DNA of 64,000 nucleotides from Frankia nepalensis (GCF_016786325.1 NZ_JADWYU010000093.1:1-64000); one strand, 5' to 3'. Positions 41,575 to 50,190 are shown, counted from the stretch's first letter. Numbers and translations are program-made. Notes: generated from the letters alone by a model not told the origin.

Positions 41575-41949
41575 CAGGCCGGGTCCACCCATCGTCGATT
41601 CCCTGATCGCGCGGGCCGGTGCCCGCGCGGCCGGGCGGCGCGCTGTCGTCGCCCGCGCGGGCTCGGCTCCGCCGGCGGCGCGCCCGCCGCGTCCGGCGGG
41701 ATTCGCGATGGCTGTCCGGCGGTGTGGCTGTACTCGGCGTCCCGGCCCGCCGTCGGTGGGCATCGTGACGGGAACCACGACGTCGGCGGACCCGCTCGGG
41801 GCGTGTTCGGCGGGTAGATGTGGAGGCCGGGACTGGGCGTGGCGGCGTCGGCCATACCGTGCGTGTTTGTGGATGGGGTGGGCCGCAGAGTGCTACCGGG
41901 GCCCTGGGCGACGCGTGCCGGCCGGGTCGGCTTACTGTGGAGGGGAAGT
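41575..41949. other. Rest of the divergent region between exporter and thioredoxin genes, no gene seen
   Basis: Frames here code for Arg/Pro/Gly-rich stretches without family resemblance. The promoter of the cytochrome c maturation operon should be in the last part, near the dyad at 41950-41967. Confidence 0.45.
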
Positions 41950-41967
41950 TCTACGACCAGTCGTAGA
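41950..41967 (+). promoter_or_regulatory. 18-bp dyad upstream of the cytochrome c maturation operon
   Basis: TCTACGAC-CA-GTCGTAGA is a perfect inverted repeat. Its TACGAC/GTCGTA arms resemble operators of actinobacterial CopY/BlaI-family repressors. It is 43 bases before the thioredoxin ATG. The assignment to BlaI is from memory of the motif type and no such gene is adjacent. Confidence 0.5.
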
Positions 41968-42009
41968 TGGGGTGTCGGGGTGCCGAGAGTGACGCACATA
42001 CTGGGTGCC

Positions 42010-42636
42010 ATGCGGTGGACGCGGCGGCGGCGGGGTTCGGCCGGCGCGGCGCGTGGTGTGGCCGGGCCCGGCCGGCGGTTCGCGCTGCCGGCGCTGGCGC
42101 TGGCGGTCGGGCTGGCGCTCACCGGGTGCTCCGGGGGCTCCGACGCGGTGGACGCGACCGGTGGCGGCAACTTCGGGTTCGTGCAGCAGGCCCCGGGCCA
42201 GGACTACGCGGCGCCTGGCGACCGCAAGGCCGCGCCGGCCCTGTCCGGCAAGACCCTCACCGACGAGGACCTCGACGTCGCCTCGCTGCGCGGCAAGGTC
42301 GTCGTCATCAACTTCTGGGCATCCTGGTGCGCCCCCTGCCGCGCGGAGACCCCCGCCCTGGTCAAGCTGGCCGGTGAGCGACCGGAGATCGCGTTCGTCG
42401 GCGTCAACTCCAGGGACGATGTCTCCCCAGCCCGGGCATTCGTCCGCACCTTCGGGGTCACCTTTCCCAGCCTCTTCGACGAGGTCGGCAAGCTGACCGC
42501 GCACTGGCCGATCTCGGTCGGCCTGCCGTCGACGGTCGTGCTCGACCCGGAGGGCCGGATCGCGGCCCGGTTCACCGGCGGGGTCACCGAGGCGGAACTC
42601 GCCCCCGTGCTCGACCGCGTGACGGCCGAGACGTGA
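42010..42636 (+). CDS. resA: Lipoprotein thioredoxin-like protein (ResA/TlpA type)
   Basis: The 208-residue product has a signal peptide with lipobox ALTGCSGG and a thioredoxin fold with VVVINFWASWCAPCRAETPA (redox pair CAPC) and GLPSTVVLDPEGRIAARFTG with the cis-proline. ResA reduces the haem-binding cysteines of apocytochrome c outside the membrane, using electrons from CcdA. It is first in the resA-ccdA-resB-ccsA order, as Rv0526-Rv0529. ATG 42010 gives a normal signal peptide; longer in-frame starts are Arg/Gly-rich. A BlaI-like dyad lies 43 bases upstream. Confidence 0.9.
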   Translation: MRWTRRRRGSAGAARGVAGPGRRFALPALALAVGLALTGCSGGSDAVDATGGGNFGFVQQAPGQDYAAPGDRKAAPALSGKTLTDEDLDVASLRGKVVVINFWASWCAPCRAETPALVKLAGERPEIAFVGVNSRDDVSPARAFVRTFGVTFPSLFDEVGKLTAHWPISVGLPSTVVLDPEGRIAARFTGGVTEAELAPVLDRVTAET

Positions 42637-42842
42637 CGCTCCCGACCAGCGCGGGCGTGCCCTGCGCGCGCGGCGCCGAGCCTGGCGCGCCGGTGCGCTC
42701 CGGGTCGTCGACGATGCCACGGCGCGTGGCGCGGCGCGGGCTGTCTGACCTGATCCGGCCGGCCTCGACGGTCTGGCCGATCTCGACGGTCTGGCCGACC
42801 CGCGCGGTCGCGGCGGTCGCGGGCGTGGCAGTGGCGCCGTGA
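42633..42842 (+). CDS. Possible 69-codon coupling ORF between resA and ccdA
   Basis: GTG 42633 overlaps the resA stop and the ORF stop overlaps the ccdA GTG, both as GTGA. The sequence contains a repeated STVWPI(S/T)TVWPT segment from an 18-base direct repeat and looks unlike a folded protein. It may be a decayed gene or only serve to pass ribosomes to ccdA. It could also be a chance frame. Confidence 0.3.
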   Translation: MTLPTSAGVPCARGAEPGAPVRSGSSTMPRRVARRGLSDLIRPASTVWPISTVWPTRAVAAVAGVAVAP

Positions 42843-43861
42843 GCGTCACCGAGCTGGTCACCGACGGGCCGCTGCTGCTGGCGGCGCCGGTCGCGGCCGC
42901 GGCCGGGCTGCTGTCGTTCTTCTCTCCCTGCGTGCTGCCGCTGGTTCCGGGTTATCTCTCGTACGTCACCGGCCTGTCCGGCGCCGAGCTGGAGGGGGAG
43001 TCCCGGCCCCGGCGAGCCTCGGCGGGGCCGGCCAAGGCCGCGGCCGCCGAGCTGGCGCCCGCCGAGCCCGCCGGGGGCGCGGCGGCGATGCCCGCGGGTA
43101 CGGTTCTGGTCGCGGTGGGCGCCGGCTCGGCCGGTTCCGGGGAGCTGGCCGCGGCCGGCCACGGGGATCGCCCGCCGACGGGCGGTGCCCAGCGGGGCGG
43201 CGCCCAGCCGGGCGCGCTCCCGGCGGGCAGGGCCGCGGGGTCGGCCTGGCGCGGGTTGGGCAGGCTGCGCCGGGTGGGACGGGTGACCGTCGGGACCGGG
43301 TTGTTCGTGCTCGGGTTCACGGCCGTGTTCGTGTTGTACGGCGTCGCGGTCGGCGGGCTGGGGACCTGGCTCAAGATCCACAGTGCCGGGGTCGCCCAGG
43401 TGATGGGTGCCCTCACGATCGTCATGGGCCTGCTGTTCGCCGGGGTGTTCTCCCGGTTCTCCTGGGCCAACCGGGAGTTCCGGTTCCATCGGCTGCCCGC
43501 GCCCGGGCTGCTCGGCGCGCCGGTGCTCGGCGCGATGTTCGGCCTGGGCTGGACGCCCTGCCTCGGCCCCACCCTGGCGGCTGTGCTCGGGCTCTCGCTG
43601 CAGAGCGCGACCGCCGGCCGCGGCGCGTTCCTGTCGGCTGTGTACTGCCTTGGCCTCGGAGTGCCGTTCATCGTCGTCGGCGTCGCCTTCCGCCGGGCCG
43701 CCGGCGCGCTGCGGGCGGTCCGCGCCCACGCCCGGCTGCTGACCATGGCGGGTGGCGCGCTGCTCGTCGCCGTCGGGGTCCTGCAGGTGACCGGCCAGTG
43801 GGCGGACCTGGTCACGACGCTGCGCCCCTACGCCCCCGGATTCGTGGAGACGCCGCTGTGA
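42839..43861 (+). CDS. ccdA: Cytochrome c biogenesis thiol transporter CcdA
   Basis: The 340-residue membrane protein carries reducing power from cytoplasmic thioredoxin across the membrane to ResA. Its two redox cysteines lie in SFFSPCVLPLVPGYLSYVTG (first helix) and FGLGWTPCLGPTLAAVLG (fourth helix). About six helices are visible. The loop between helices one and two is about 100 residues long, Ala/Gly/Pro-rich, instead of about 25 in the family. GTG 42839 is the start; resB starts inside its stop codon. Confidence 0.93.
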   Translation: MSVTELVTDGPLLLAAPVAAAAGLLSFFSPCVLPLVPGYLSYVTGLSGAELEGESRPRRASAGPAKAAAAELAPAEPAGGAAAMPAGTVLVAVGAGSAGSGELAAAGHGDRPPTGGAQRGGAQPGALPAGRAAGSAWRGLGRLRRVGRVTVGTGLFVLGFTAVFVLYGVAVGGLGTWLKIHSAGVAQVMGALTIVMGLLFAGVFSRFSWANREFRFHRLPAPGLLGAPVLGAMFGLGWTPCLGPTLAAVLGLSLQSATAGRGAFLSAVYCLGLGVPFIVVGVAFRRAAGALRAVRAHARLLTMAGGALLVAVGVLQVTGQWADLVTTLRPYAPGFVETPL

Positions 43862-45972
43862 CACCACCCTCGACGACCTCCGTGCCGGCGGCGCCGGCCG
43901 CGACCATTCCGGAGGCGTCCCCCGGCGAGGTCATCGCCCAGCCCGACGAGTTCGCCGCCCCCGAGCCAGCCCTGAAGGACGCGGCGGCCAGCGGTGCGCG
44001 GTCGGTCGCGACCGGCGGCGACGGGCCCCGGCGCGTGGGCGGGCGTAGCGAACTGGCCCGCGCGTTCGACCCGGTCCGGCGGGCGTGGCGCGTGCTCACC
44101 AGCATGCGGACCGCGCTGATCCTGCTCTTCCTGCTCGCGCTGGCCGCGATCCCTGGTTCGTACTTCCCGCAGCGCGACATCGACCCGATCAAGGTCCAGA
44201 ACTACTACCTCGAGCACCCGACGTGGGCGCCGATCCTCAACAAGCTGTCGGGTTTCGATGTCTTCGCCGCGCCGTGGTTCGCGGCGGTCTACCTGCTGCT
44301 GTTCATCTCGCTCATCGGCTGCCTGTGGTCGCGGGTGCTCTGGCACGCCAAGGCGCTGGTGGGGCGCCCGCCGTCGGCGCCGGCCCGGCCCGGGCGGCTG
44401 GCCGGCGGCTCGTCGTGGGCGAGCACGCTGCCGCCGGACGAGGCCGTCGCGGCGGCGGCCAGGGTGCTGCGCGGCCGGCGGTTCCGGGTCGCGGCGGCGA
44501 GGCCCGGCGCGACCCGGCCGGACGGCGCCCCCGACCACTCGGCCGCCGCGGAGAAGGGCTACCTGCGGGAGACCGGCAACCTGGTCTTCCACCTCGCGCT
44601 GGTCGCGGTGCTGCTCGGGGTCGGCCTCGGCGCCTGGAACGGCTACGAGGGCAAGGTCATGGTGACCGAGGGGGACGGCTACACGAACACGCTGATCTCC
44701 TATGACCAGTTCAGTCCCGGCCAGCTGGTCGACACCTCCGAGCTGCGGCCCTATTCGATCAAGCTCGACGACTTCGAGGCCAGCTACCTGGAAAACGGCC
44801 AGGCCAGGGAGTTCGCCGCCCACGTGTCCTACGAGGAGGACCTGGACGGTCCGACGAAGCAGGCCGAGATCCGGGTCAACCACCCACTGGAGATCGGCGG
44901 CGACAAGGTCTACCTGCTCAGCTACGGCTACGCGCCGCATTTCGTCCTGCGTGACAAGGACGGCAAGGTCATCTGGGAGGCATACTCCCAGTGCGAGCGG
45001 CGGGACAACAACCTGACTTCGGACTGCGTGGTCAAGATCCCCGACACCGGTCTTCCGGCGACGGGCCCGCTCCGGACGCCGCAGCAGCTGGGCTTCATAG
45101 CGATCTTCGCTCCGACCGCCGTCGTCGATCCCACGGGCGGCCCCATATCGATCTTCCCGAAGGCGATCGCGCCCGGCGTGTTCATCACCAGCTTCGTCGG
45201 CAACCTGCACCTTGACGAGGGCAAGCCACAGAACGTCTTCAAGCTCGACATGAAGGACCTCAAGCAGGTCACCACCAACGGTCCGAGCGGCGACGGGATG
45301 ATCCGCCAGAAGCTCGACGTGGCCGACCCGAAGAACCGCACGATGACCGGCCTGCCCGGCGGCCTGAGCCTGGAGGTCGACGAGGTGCGCGAGTACGCCG
45401 TCTTCCAGACGAAGTCCGACCCGTACAAGGGGCTGGTGCTCTGGGCGGCGGTCGCACTCATCATTGGTCTGGTGACGAGCCTGAGGGTCCGCCGCCGCCG
45501 GGTCTGGGTTCGCGCCCGCCCGGCCGCCGCCGGCAGCACCGTCGAGATCGGCGGCCTGTCCCGCTCGGACGCGGAGGGCTTCGCCGCCGAGCTCGCCGCC
45601 CTCACCGGCCGGGTCCGCGCCGCGACCGAGCAGGCCGCGGTCGAGCAGGCCGCGGTCGAGAAGTCCAAGATTGAGAAGCCCGGCCCGGAGAAGTCCACGC
45701 CGTCCCAGCGGGCGACGCCCGGCGAGGGCGCGGCCGGGCCCGCCGAACCGCCGTCCGGCTCCGCGGAGTCCGCCGCCGGCTCTGGCCCCGCCGGCCCCGC
45801 CACCGGTGCGGCTTCCGGGCCGGAGCCGGCCGTTGCCAGTCCGGCCGCCGCCCCCGCCGACACCGTCACGCCGCCCGACACCGTCACGCCGCCCGCCGCC
45901 GACAGCGGCGGTCCGGCGACGGCCGACGAGCCCGAAGACCCGAACCCCTCCAGTGCGAGACGGGAGCCCTGA
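43858..45972 (+). CDS. resB: Cytochrome c biogenesis protein ResB (Ccs1)
   Basis: The 704-residue protein has an N-terminal low-complexity region (about 1-70), helices including TALILLFLLALAAIPGSYFP and AAVYLLLFISLIGCLWS, a third at LVFHLALVAVLLGVGLGAW, a large extracytoplasmic domain and a final helix GLVLWAAVALIIGLVTSLRV. With CcsA it forms the system II haem transporter and synthase. After residue about 570 comes an Ala/Pro/Glu-rich cytoplasmic tail of some 130 residues with a TEQAAVEQAAVEKSKIEKPG repeat. Start and stop both overlap neighbours (GTGA with ccdA, TGATG with ccsA). Confidence 0.92.
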   Translation: MTPPSTTSVPAAPAATIPEASPGEVIAQPDEFAAPEPALKDAAASGARSVATGGDGPRRVGGRSELARAFDPVRRAWRVLTSMRTALILLFLLALAAIPGSYFPQRDIDPIKVQNYYLEHPTWAPILNKLSGFDVFAAPWFAAVYLLLFISLIGCLWSRVLWHAKALVGRPPSAPARPGRLAGGSSWASTLPPDEAVAAAARVLRGRRFRVAAARPGATRPDGAPDHSAAAEKGYLRETGNLVFHLALVAVLLGVGLGAWNGYEGKVMVTEGDGYTNTLISYDQFSPGQLVDTSELRPYSIKLDDFEASYLENGQAREFAAHVSYEEDLDGPTKQAEIRVNHPLEIGGDKVYLLSYGYAPHFVLRDKDGKVIWEAYSQCERRDNNLTSDCVVKIPDTGLPATGPLRTPQQLGFIAIFAPTAVVDPTGGPISIFPKAIAPGVFITSFVGNLHLDEGKPQNVFKLDMKDLKQVTTNGPSGDGMIRQKLDVADPKNRTMTGLPGGLSLEVDEVREYAVFQTKSDPYKGLVLWAAVALIIGLVTSLRVRRRRVWVRARPAAAGSTVEIGGLSRSDAEGFAAELAALTGRVRAATEQAAVEQAAVEKSKIEKPGPEKSTPSQRATPGEGAAGPAEPPSGSAESAAGSGPAGPATGAASGPEPAVASPAAAPADTVTPPDTVTPPAADSGGPATADEPEDPNPSSARREP

Positions 45973-47156
45973 TGGCCGTCGACGAGGGCCTCGCCCAACT
46001 ATCCGACAACCTGTTCAACGGCGGGTTGGCGGTGTACTCGGCCGCGATGCTCGCCTTCGCCGCCGAGTTCGCGTTCAACCGCTTCGGTCGCACGGCCACC
46101 GTCGACGCGGCGGAACGGGAGAAGGCCACCCAGGCGACGACCGTCGAGAAGGCCCGCCAGCCGGCGCTCGCCGGCGTCGGGGCCTCCGGCCTCGCCACGG
46201 AGGCCGCCCCTGGCGCCGGCACGGCGGACGTGTCCACGGGTACCGGATCCGGGTCCGCGGCGGCCCCGGGCACGGCCGCCCCGGGCGTGGCCTCGACCGG
46301 CGTGGCCTCGGTGAGGCCGGCCCACGGCGGGCTGGCCGGGGAGGCCGGGGAGGCGCCCCCCGGCCGGGCGCGGCTGATCGGCCGGGCGGCGGTCGGGTTC
46401 ACGGTCGTCGCCTGGGCGTTGCACGTCGGCTCCGTGGTGACCCGTGGCCTGGCCGCCGACCGGGTGCCGTGGGGCAACATGTACGAGTTCTCGTCGATGA
46501 TCTGCCTCATCGCGATCACGGCGTTCTTGGTGTTGCTGACCCGCTACCCGGTCCGCTGGCTCGGGGTGTTCGTCACCCTGCCGGTGCTGCTGTCCCTCGG
46601 GTTCGCCGGCACGGTGCTGTACACCCCCGCCGGGCCACTGGTGCCGGCGCTGAACTCGTACTGGCTGAAGATCCACGTGGCCGCCGCGATCCTGTCCAGC
46701 GGCATCTTCCTGGTGTCCGCGGTGACGACCGTGCTGTACCTGGTCCGGGACCGGTGGGAGCAGCGGCTCGCGGAGGTCGCCGCCGGCCGGGCCGAGGTGT
46801 CGGGCGCGATGCGCAACCGGGGCGGCATTGTCACCAAGCTGCCGTCGTCGGGCGCGCTGGACACGCTCACCTACCGGCTGATCGCGTTCGGGTTCCCGAT
46901 CTGGACGTTCGCCGTCATCGCCGGCGCGATCTGGGCCGAGGCCGCCTGGGGCCGTTACTGGGGCTGGGACCCCAAGGAGACCTGGTCGTTCATCACCTGG
47001 GTCGGCTACGCCGCCTACCTGCATGCCCGGGCAACAGCCGGCTGGCGCGGCCGTAAGGCCGCGGTCGTCTCGCTGGTGGCCTTCAGCGCCCTGTTCGTCG
47101 ACTACTACCTGGTCAACCTGGTCGTCTCCGGCCTGCACTCCTACGCCGGCGTCTGA
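45972..47156 (+). CDS. ccsA: Cytochrome c assembly protein CcsA (ResC)
   Basis: The 394-residue membrane protein has about eight helices and the haem-handling WWD motif WGRYWGWDPKETWSFITWV near its end, followed by AAYLHARATAGWRGRKAAV with a haem-ligand histidine. A second such histidine is in LHVGSVVTRGLAADRVPWGN. With ResB it moves haem outward and attaches it to apocytochrome c. A cytoplasmic Ala/Thr-rich loop (about residues 40-125) separates helix one from the rest. It is the last gene of the operon; a hairpin begins at its stop codon. Confidence 0.94.
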   Translation: MAVDEGLAQLSDNLFNGGLAVYSAAMLAFAAEFAFNRFGRTATVDAAEREKATQATTVEKARQPALAGVGASGLATEAAPGAGTADVSTGTGSGSAAAPGTAAPGVASTGVASVRPAHGGLAGEAGEAPPGRARLIGRAAVGFTVVAWALHVGSVVTRGLAADRVPWGNMYEFSSMICLIAITAFLVLLTRYPVRWLGVFVTLPVLLSLGFAGTVLYTPAGPLVPALNSYWLKIHVAAAILSSGIFLVSAVTTVLYLVRDRWEQRLAEVAAGRAEVSGAMRNRGGIVTKLPSSGALDTLTYRLIAFGFPIWTFAVIAGAIWAEAAWGRYWGWDPKETWSFITWVGYAAYLHARATAGWRGRKAAVVSLVAFSALFVDYYLVNLVVSGLHSYAGV

Positions 47157-47175
47157 TCGCCATCCTGATGGCGAT
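47156..47175 (+). terminator. Hairpin at the ccsA stop codon
   Basis: ATCGCCAT-CCTG-ATGGCGAT is a perfect 8-bp stem with a 4-base loop beginning at the last base of the stop codon. No uridine tract follows it directly; a seven-T run after CCGGCGCCGG stands at 47248-47254 and may act as a second terminator. Confidence 0.55.
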
Positions 47176-47640
47176 TGCGGACCCTGAGCCCGGATTCGCG
47201 TCGGGACAGCATCTGATCGGATTTCGAGCCATGCCCGGCGCCGGTCGTTTTTTTAGATGTGCAGTTCCATGTTCTGGGGCTGATTTCTGGTTCGGTCCCG
47301 GTACGGACCTGGCTGCCGTGGGAGTTGATCGGTTTTCCGCGCCAGGATCCGTGCTCCGGCCCGACCCGACCGCCGGTGTGCGTACGCATCTGGTGATCAG
47401 GGGCGGCCGATAGGTGGGAAGGACGTGCTGATCGCCAGACCTGTGCGCTGTTCGGCGATTTCCGTCCGTTTCGTCCCTGAATTCCGTACGGATCTGGCGA
47501 TCTGTACGGCGGTCAGTGCCGGGACGGACCGGAGATCCTCGGTTGTGTGCGCTGTTCGGCGATCGTGCGCTCGCCGGCGCTCGCGCCTCGCGGAAGACTC
47601 GCGGAAGAAATGAACGACGCCAGAACGAGGCCGGACGTCG
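47176..47640. other. AT-richer intergenic region with repeats, candidate non-coding RNA
   Basis: The stretch is visibly less GC-rich than its surroundings. It holds a seven-T run (47248), an 18-bp direct repeat TGTGCGCTGTTCGGCGAT at 47442-47459 and 47546-47563, and perfect 10-bp inverted arms GATCGCCAGA (47430-47439) and TCTGGCGATC (47493-47502). The frames across it (for example 47425-47613) are rich in Arg/Ser/Cys and not convincing. It lies between two converging genes. Confidence 0.45.
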
Positions 47641-48051
47641 TCAGGCGTGGGACGCGGGGCCGTCCGGGTCCTGGCGGCGCAGGCGCTCGGAGAGCTCGCG
47701 CAGGAACTCCGGGTCGTCGTCGGGGCCCTTCGGGCCCTCCGGCTGGTCCCAGCGGCGGAACCGGCCGAGCGTCGAACCGGGGCCGCGGGCGAAGGACGGC
47801 GCGCCCCATTCGCCACGGCCGCCGTAGGCCGGGTGCTGGCGGCGCGCCGACTGGCCGCGGTCGAGGCCGATCGGTGACCTCGGCCGGCCGAACAGGAGCC
47901 AGAGCAGGCAGCCGACTGTGGTGAAGACCACGATGAGCGGGATCCAGAAGAACTTCGGCAGCAGCCGCACGTCTTCCGGGGGAGTACGCGCGACGTCCAG
48001 GACTCCCCAGACCGTCATCGCGATGATCACGAGGAAGAGCAGGAGCCCCAC
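47641..48051 (-). CDS. PLDc_N domain membrane protein
   Basis: The 136-residue protein has two membrane segments, LLLFLVIIAMTVWGVLDVAR and KFFWIPLIVVFTTVGCLLWL, ending in LFGRPRSP, the hallmark of the phospholipase D nuclease N-terminal (PLDc_N) domain. There is no PLD catalytic HKD motif; the rest is a polar cytoplasmic tail (YGGRGEWGAPSFARGPGS). Stand-alone PLDc_N proteins are common in actinobacteria next to menaquinone genes and their role is not known. GTG 48051 has AGGAGG ten bases upstream. It is divergent from ubiD. Confidence 0.85.
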   Translation of the reverse strand: MGLLLFLVIIAMTVWGVLDVARTPPEDVRLLPKFFWIPLIVVFTTVGCLLWLLFGRPRSPIGLDRGQSARRQHPAYGGRGEWGAPSFARGPGSTLGRFRRWDQPEGPKGPDDDPEFLRELSERLRRQDPDGPASHA

Positions 48052-48366
48052 TGGTTCGCCGCCTCCTATCGTGCCCGCGGCCCGCCGTCGCGCCCTGGCC
48101 GGTCGCCGTCGCGGCTGGTCCCGGTCACGCTGGCCGGTCACCGCGCCGTCGCGGTCCGGACCGTTGACATTCACCCTACGTCCCGACGAAACCGCCCCCG
48201 GCCGCGCCCCGCGACCATGACCTGGCAGTTCGTCAAGCACCCCGACCGGAGCGCCCACTAGCAGCCAGTGTGCTCCTTGGTTACCCGCGCCGTCCTGAAG
48301 GTGGCAAGACCCACACATGTCAACCCGGCGACGCCGACGATCCGTTGACGGCGCTCGAAGCGCGCG
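48052..48366. other. Divergent intergenic region between PLDc_N and ubiD genes
   Basis: No gene is seen. Frames are Arg/Pro-rich and lack family resemblance. It should contain promoters for both directions; none was picked out with confidence. Confidence 0.4.
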
Positions 48367-48430
48367 GCGCGGACGGCGGGGGAGGCGGACGGCGGGGGAG
48401 GCGGACGGCGGGGGAGGCGGACGGCGGGGG
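48367..48430. repeat. Four perfect 16-bp tandem repeats before ubiD
   Basis: GCGGACGGCGGGGGAG is repeated four times without change, ending 41 bases before the ubiD ATG. All purine-rich strands are the same as the message, so copy number could affect the leader or the promoter spacing. Confidence 0.85.
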
Positions 48431-48471
48431 AGACGGCGACGCCCAGGCGGAGGCACTGCGAGGATGGCGCC

Positions 48472-49941
48472 ATGGCATGGGCGGATCTGCGGGCGTTTCT
48501 GAGCGATCTCGAGAAGCGCGGTGAGCTGCGGCGAGTCAAGGCGACGGTGGACCCTCGGCTCGAGATGACCGAGATCGTCCAGCGGGTCGTGCGCGCCGGT
48601 GGCCCGGCGCTGCTGTTCGAGAACCCGGCCGGCTCGGACATGCCCCTGGCCATCAACGTCTTCGGCACCGAGAAGCGCATGGCCAGGGCGCTCGGCGTGG
48701 AACGGCTCGACGAGCTCGGCGACCGGATCGCCGACATGCTGCGACCGGAGCTGCCGCACGGCTTCTCCGGGATGCGGGAGGCGCTCGGCAAGGCCGCCCG
48801 GCTGACGAACATGCCGCCGAAGAAGGTCAGGACGGCCCCTTGCCAGGAGGTCGTCTACAAGGGCGACGAGGTCGACCTGTTCCGGCTGCCGGCCGTCACC
48901 TCCTGGCCTGGAGACGGCGGGGCGTTCCTCAACCTGGGGCTCACCCACACGCGTCACCCGGAGACCGGCGCCCGCAATCTCGGCATGTACCGGTTGCAGC
49001 GGCATGACTCCCGGACCGTCGGGATGCACTGGCAGATCCACAAGGACTCCAACGCGCACCACGCGGTCGCCGAGCGGCGCGGCGAGCGGCTGCCGGTCGC
49101 GATCGCCTTCGGCTGCGACCCGGCGGTCACCTACGCGGCCTCCGCGCCGCTGCCGGCCGACATCGACGAGTACCTGTTCGCCGGCTTCCTACGGAGCGAG
49201 CGAGTCGAGCTGGTCGACTGCCTGAGCGTGCCGCTGCAGGTCCCGGCGAACGCGCAGATCGTGCTGGAAGGCTGGCTGGAGCCCGGGGAGCGCCTGCCGG
49301 AGGGGCCATTCGGCGACCACACCGGCTTCTACACCCCCGTTGAGCCGTTCCCGGCGCTGCACATCGACGTGATGACGATGCGCCGGGACCCGATCTACCA
49401 GACGATCGTCGTCGGCCGCCCGCCGCAGGAGGACGGGCCGATGGGCAAGGCGACGGAACGCATCTTCCTGCCGCTCATCAAGATGCTGATCCCGGAGATC
49501 GTCGACTACGACCTGCCAGAGGCCGGCGTCTTCCACAACTGCGCGATCGTGTCGATCGAGAAGCGCTACCCGAAGCAGGCGCAGAAGGTGATGCACGCGG
49601 TCTGGGGCGCCGGGCTGCTGTCACTGTCCAAACTCGTGATCGTCGTCGACGCCGACTGTGACGTGCACGACTACGCCGAGGTCGCCTGGCGGGCGTTCGG
49701 CAACGTCGACTACGCCCACGACCTGGTCACCACGACCGGCCCCGTCGACCATCTGGACCACTCGTCCTATGAGCAGTTCTGGGGTGGCAAGGCCGGCGTC
49801 GACGCCACTCGCAAGCTGCCCACCGAGGGTTACCGCCGGGACGGCGGCTGGCCGGCGGAATGCGTGATGGACGCCGCGACCCGTGACCTGGTGACGGCCC
49901 GGTGGAAGGAATACGGCATTGCGGTGGAATCGGCGCCTTAG
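48472..49941 (+). CDS. UbiD-family decarboxylase of menaquinone synthesis
   Basis: The 489-residue enzyme begins MAWADLRAFLSDLEKRGELR, with family blocks PLAINVFGTEKRMARALG, EEVVYKGDEVDLFRLP-like PCQEVVYKGDEVDLFRLPAV, GMHWQIHKDSNAHHAVAE and GPFGDHTGFYTPVEPFPALH, and EIVDYDLPEAGVFHNCAIVS holding the catalytic glutamate region. UbiD enzymes use prenylated FMN made by UbiX, which is encoded 3 kb downstream. In the futalosine pathway it should decarboxylate the 1,4-dihydroxy-6-naphthoate-derived prenylated intermediate. It is the first gene of the menaquinone cluster; the next gene follows after a repeat-rich 278-base gap. Confidence 0.93.
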   Translation: MAWADLRAFLSDLEKRGELRRVKATVDPRLEMTEIVQRVVRAGGPALLFENPAGSDMPLAINVFGTEKRMARALGVERLDELGDRIADMLRPELPHGFSGMREALGKAARLTNMPPKKVRTAPCQEVVYKGDEVDLFRLPAVTSWPGDGGAFLNLGLTHTRHPETGARNLGMYRLQRHDSRTVGMHWQIHKDSNAHHAVAERRGERLPVAIAFGCDPAVTYAASAPLPADIDEYLFAGFLRSERVELVDCLSVPLQVPANAQIVLEGWLEPGERLPEGPFGDHTGFYTPVEPFPALHIDVMTMRRDPIYQTIVVGRPPQEDGPMGKATERIFLPLIKMLIPEIVDYDLPEAGVFHNCAIVSIEKRYPKQAQKVMHAVWGAGLLSLSKLVIVVDADCDVHDYAEVAWRAFGNVDYAHDLVTTTGPVDHLDHSSYEQFWGGKAGVDATRKLPTEGYRRDGGWPAECVMDAATRDLVTARWKEYGIAVESAP

Positions 49942-50025
49942 AGGCGCCTCCCCACCGCCCTGCCGTCGGGCGCTGAGCGCCCTCCCAGGGTTGGTCTCGG
50001 GGCCGGGTTCAGAACGGTCGGGGTC

Positions 50026-50190
50026 GGGTTGGTCTGGCGGGTTGCGTCCCGTTGAGGGCGGGCGGGGGTTGGTCTGGCGGGTTGCGTCCTGTTGAGGGGC
50101 AGGCGGGGGTTGGGTTGGCGGGTTGCGTCCCGTTGAGGGGCGGGCGGGTGGCGCGGAGCGGGTGACGGGGAGCGGAGCGGGTGATGGGGA
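50026..50190. repeat. Two tandem-repeat arrays between ubiD and ubiA genes
   Basis: Three 40-41-bp copies (50026-50065, 50066-50106, 50107-50147) share GGGTTGG(TCT)GGCGGGTTGC and GTCC(C/T)GTTGAGGG. Immediately behind are two 19-bp copies of GCGGAGCGGGTGA(C/T)GGGGA (50153-50171, 50172-50190) and a partial third. The arrays fill most of the 49942-50219 gap. Confidence 0.85.

Noticed and set aside
47425-47613. 62-codon ORF in the ccsA-PLDc_N gap
   Set aside because: Arg/Ser/Cys-rich, no ribosome site, and it spans the inverted repeats that suggest non-coding DNA.
48367-50190. Tandem repeats considered as CRISPR arrays
   Set aside because: Units abut directly, with no spacers of uniform length, and no cas genes are present.
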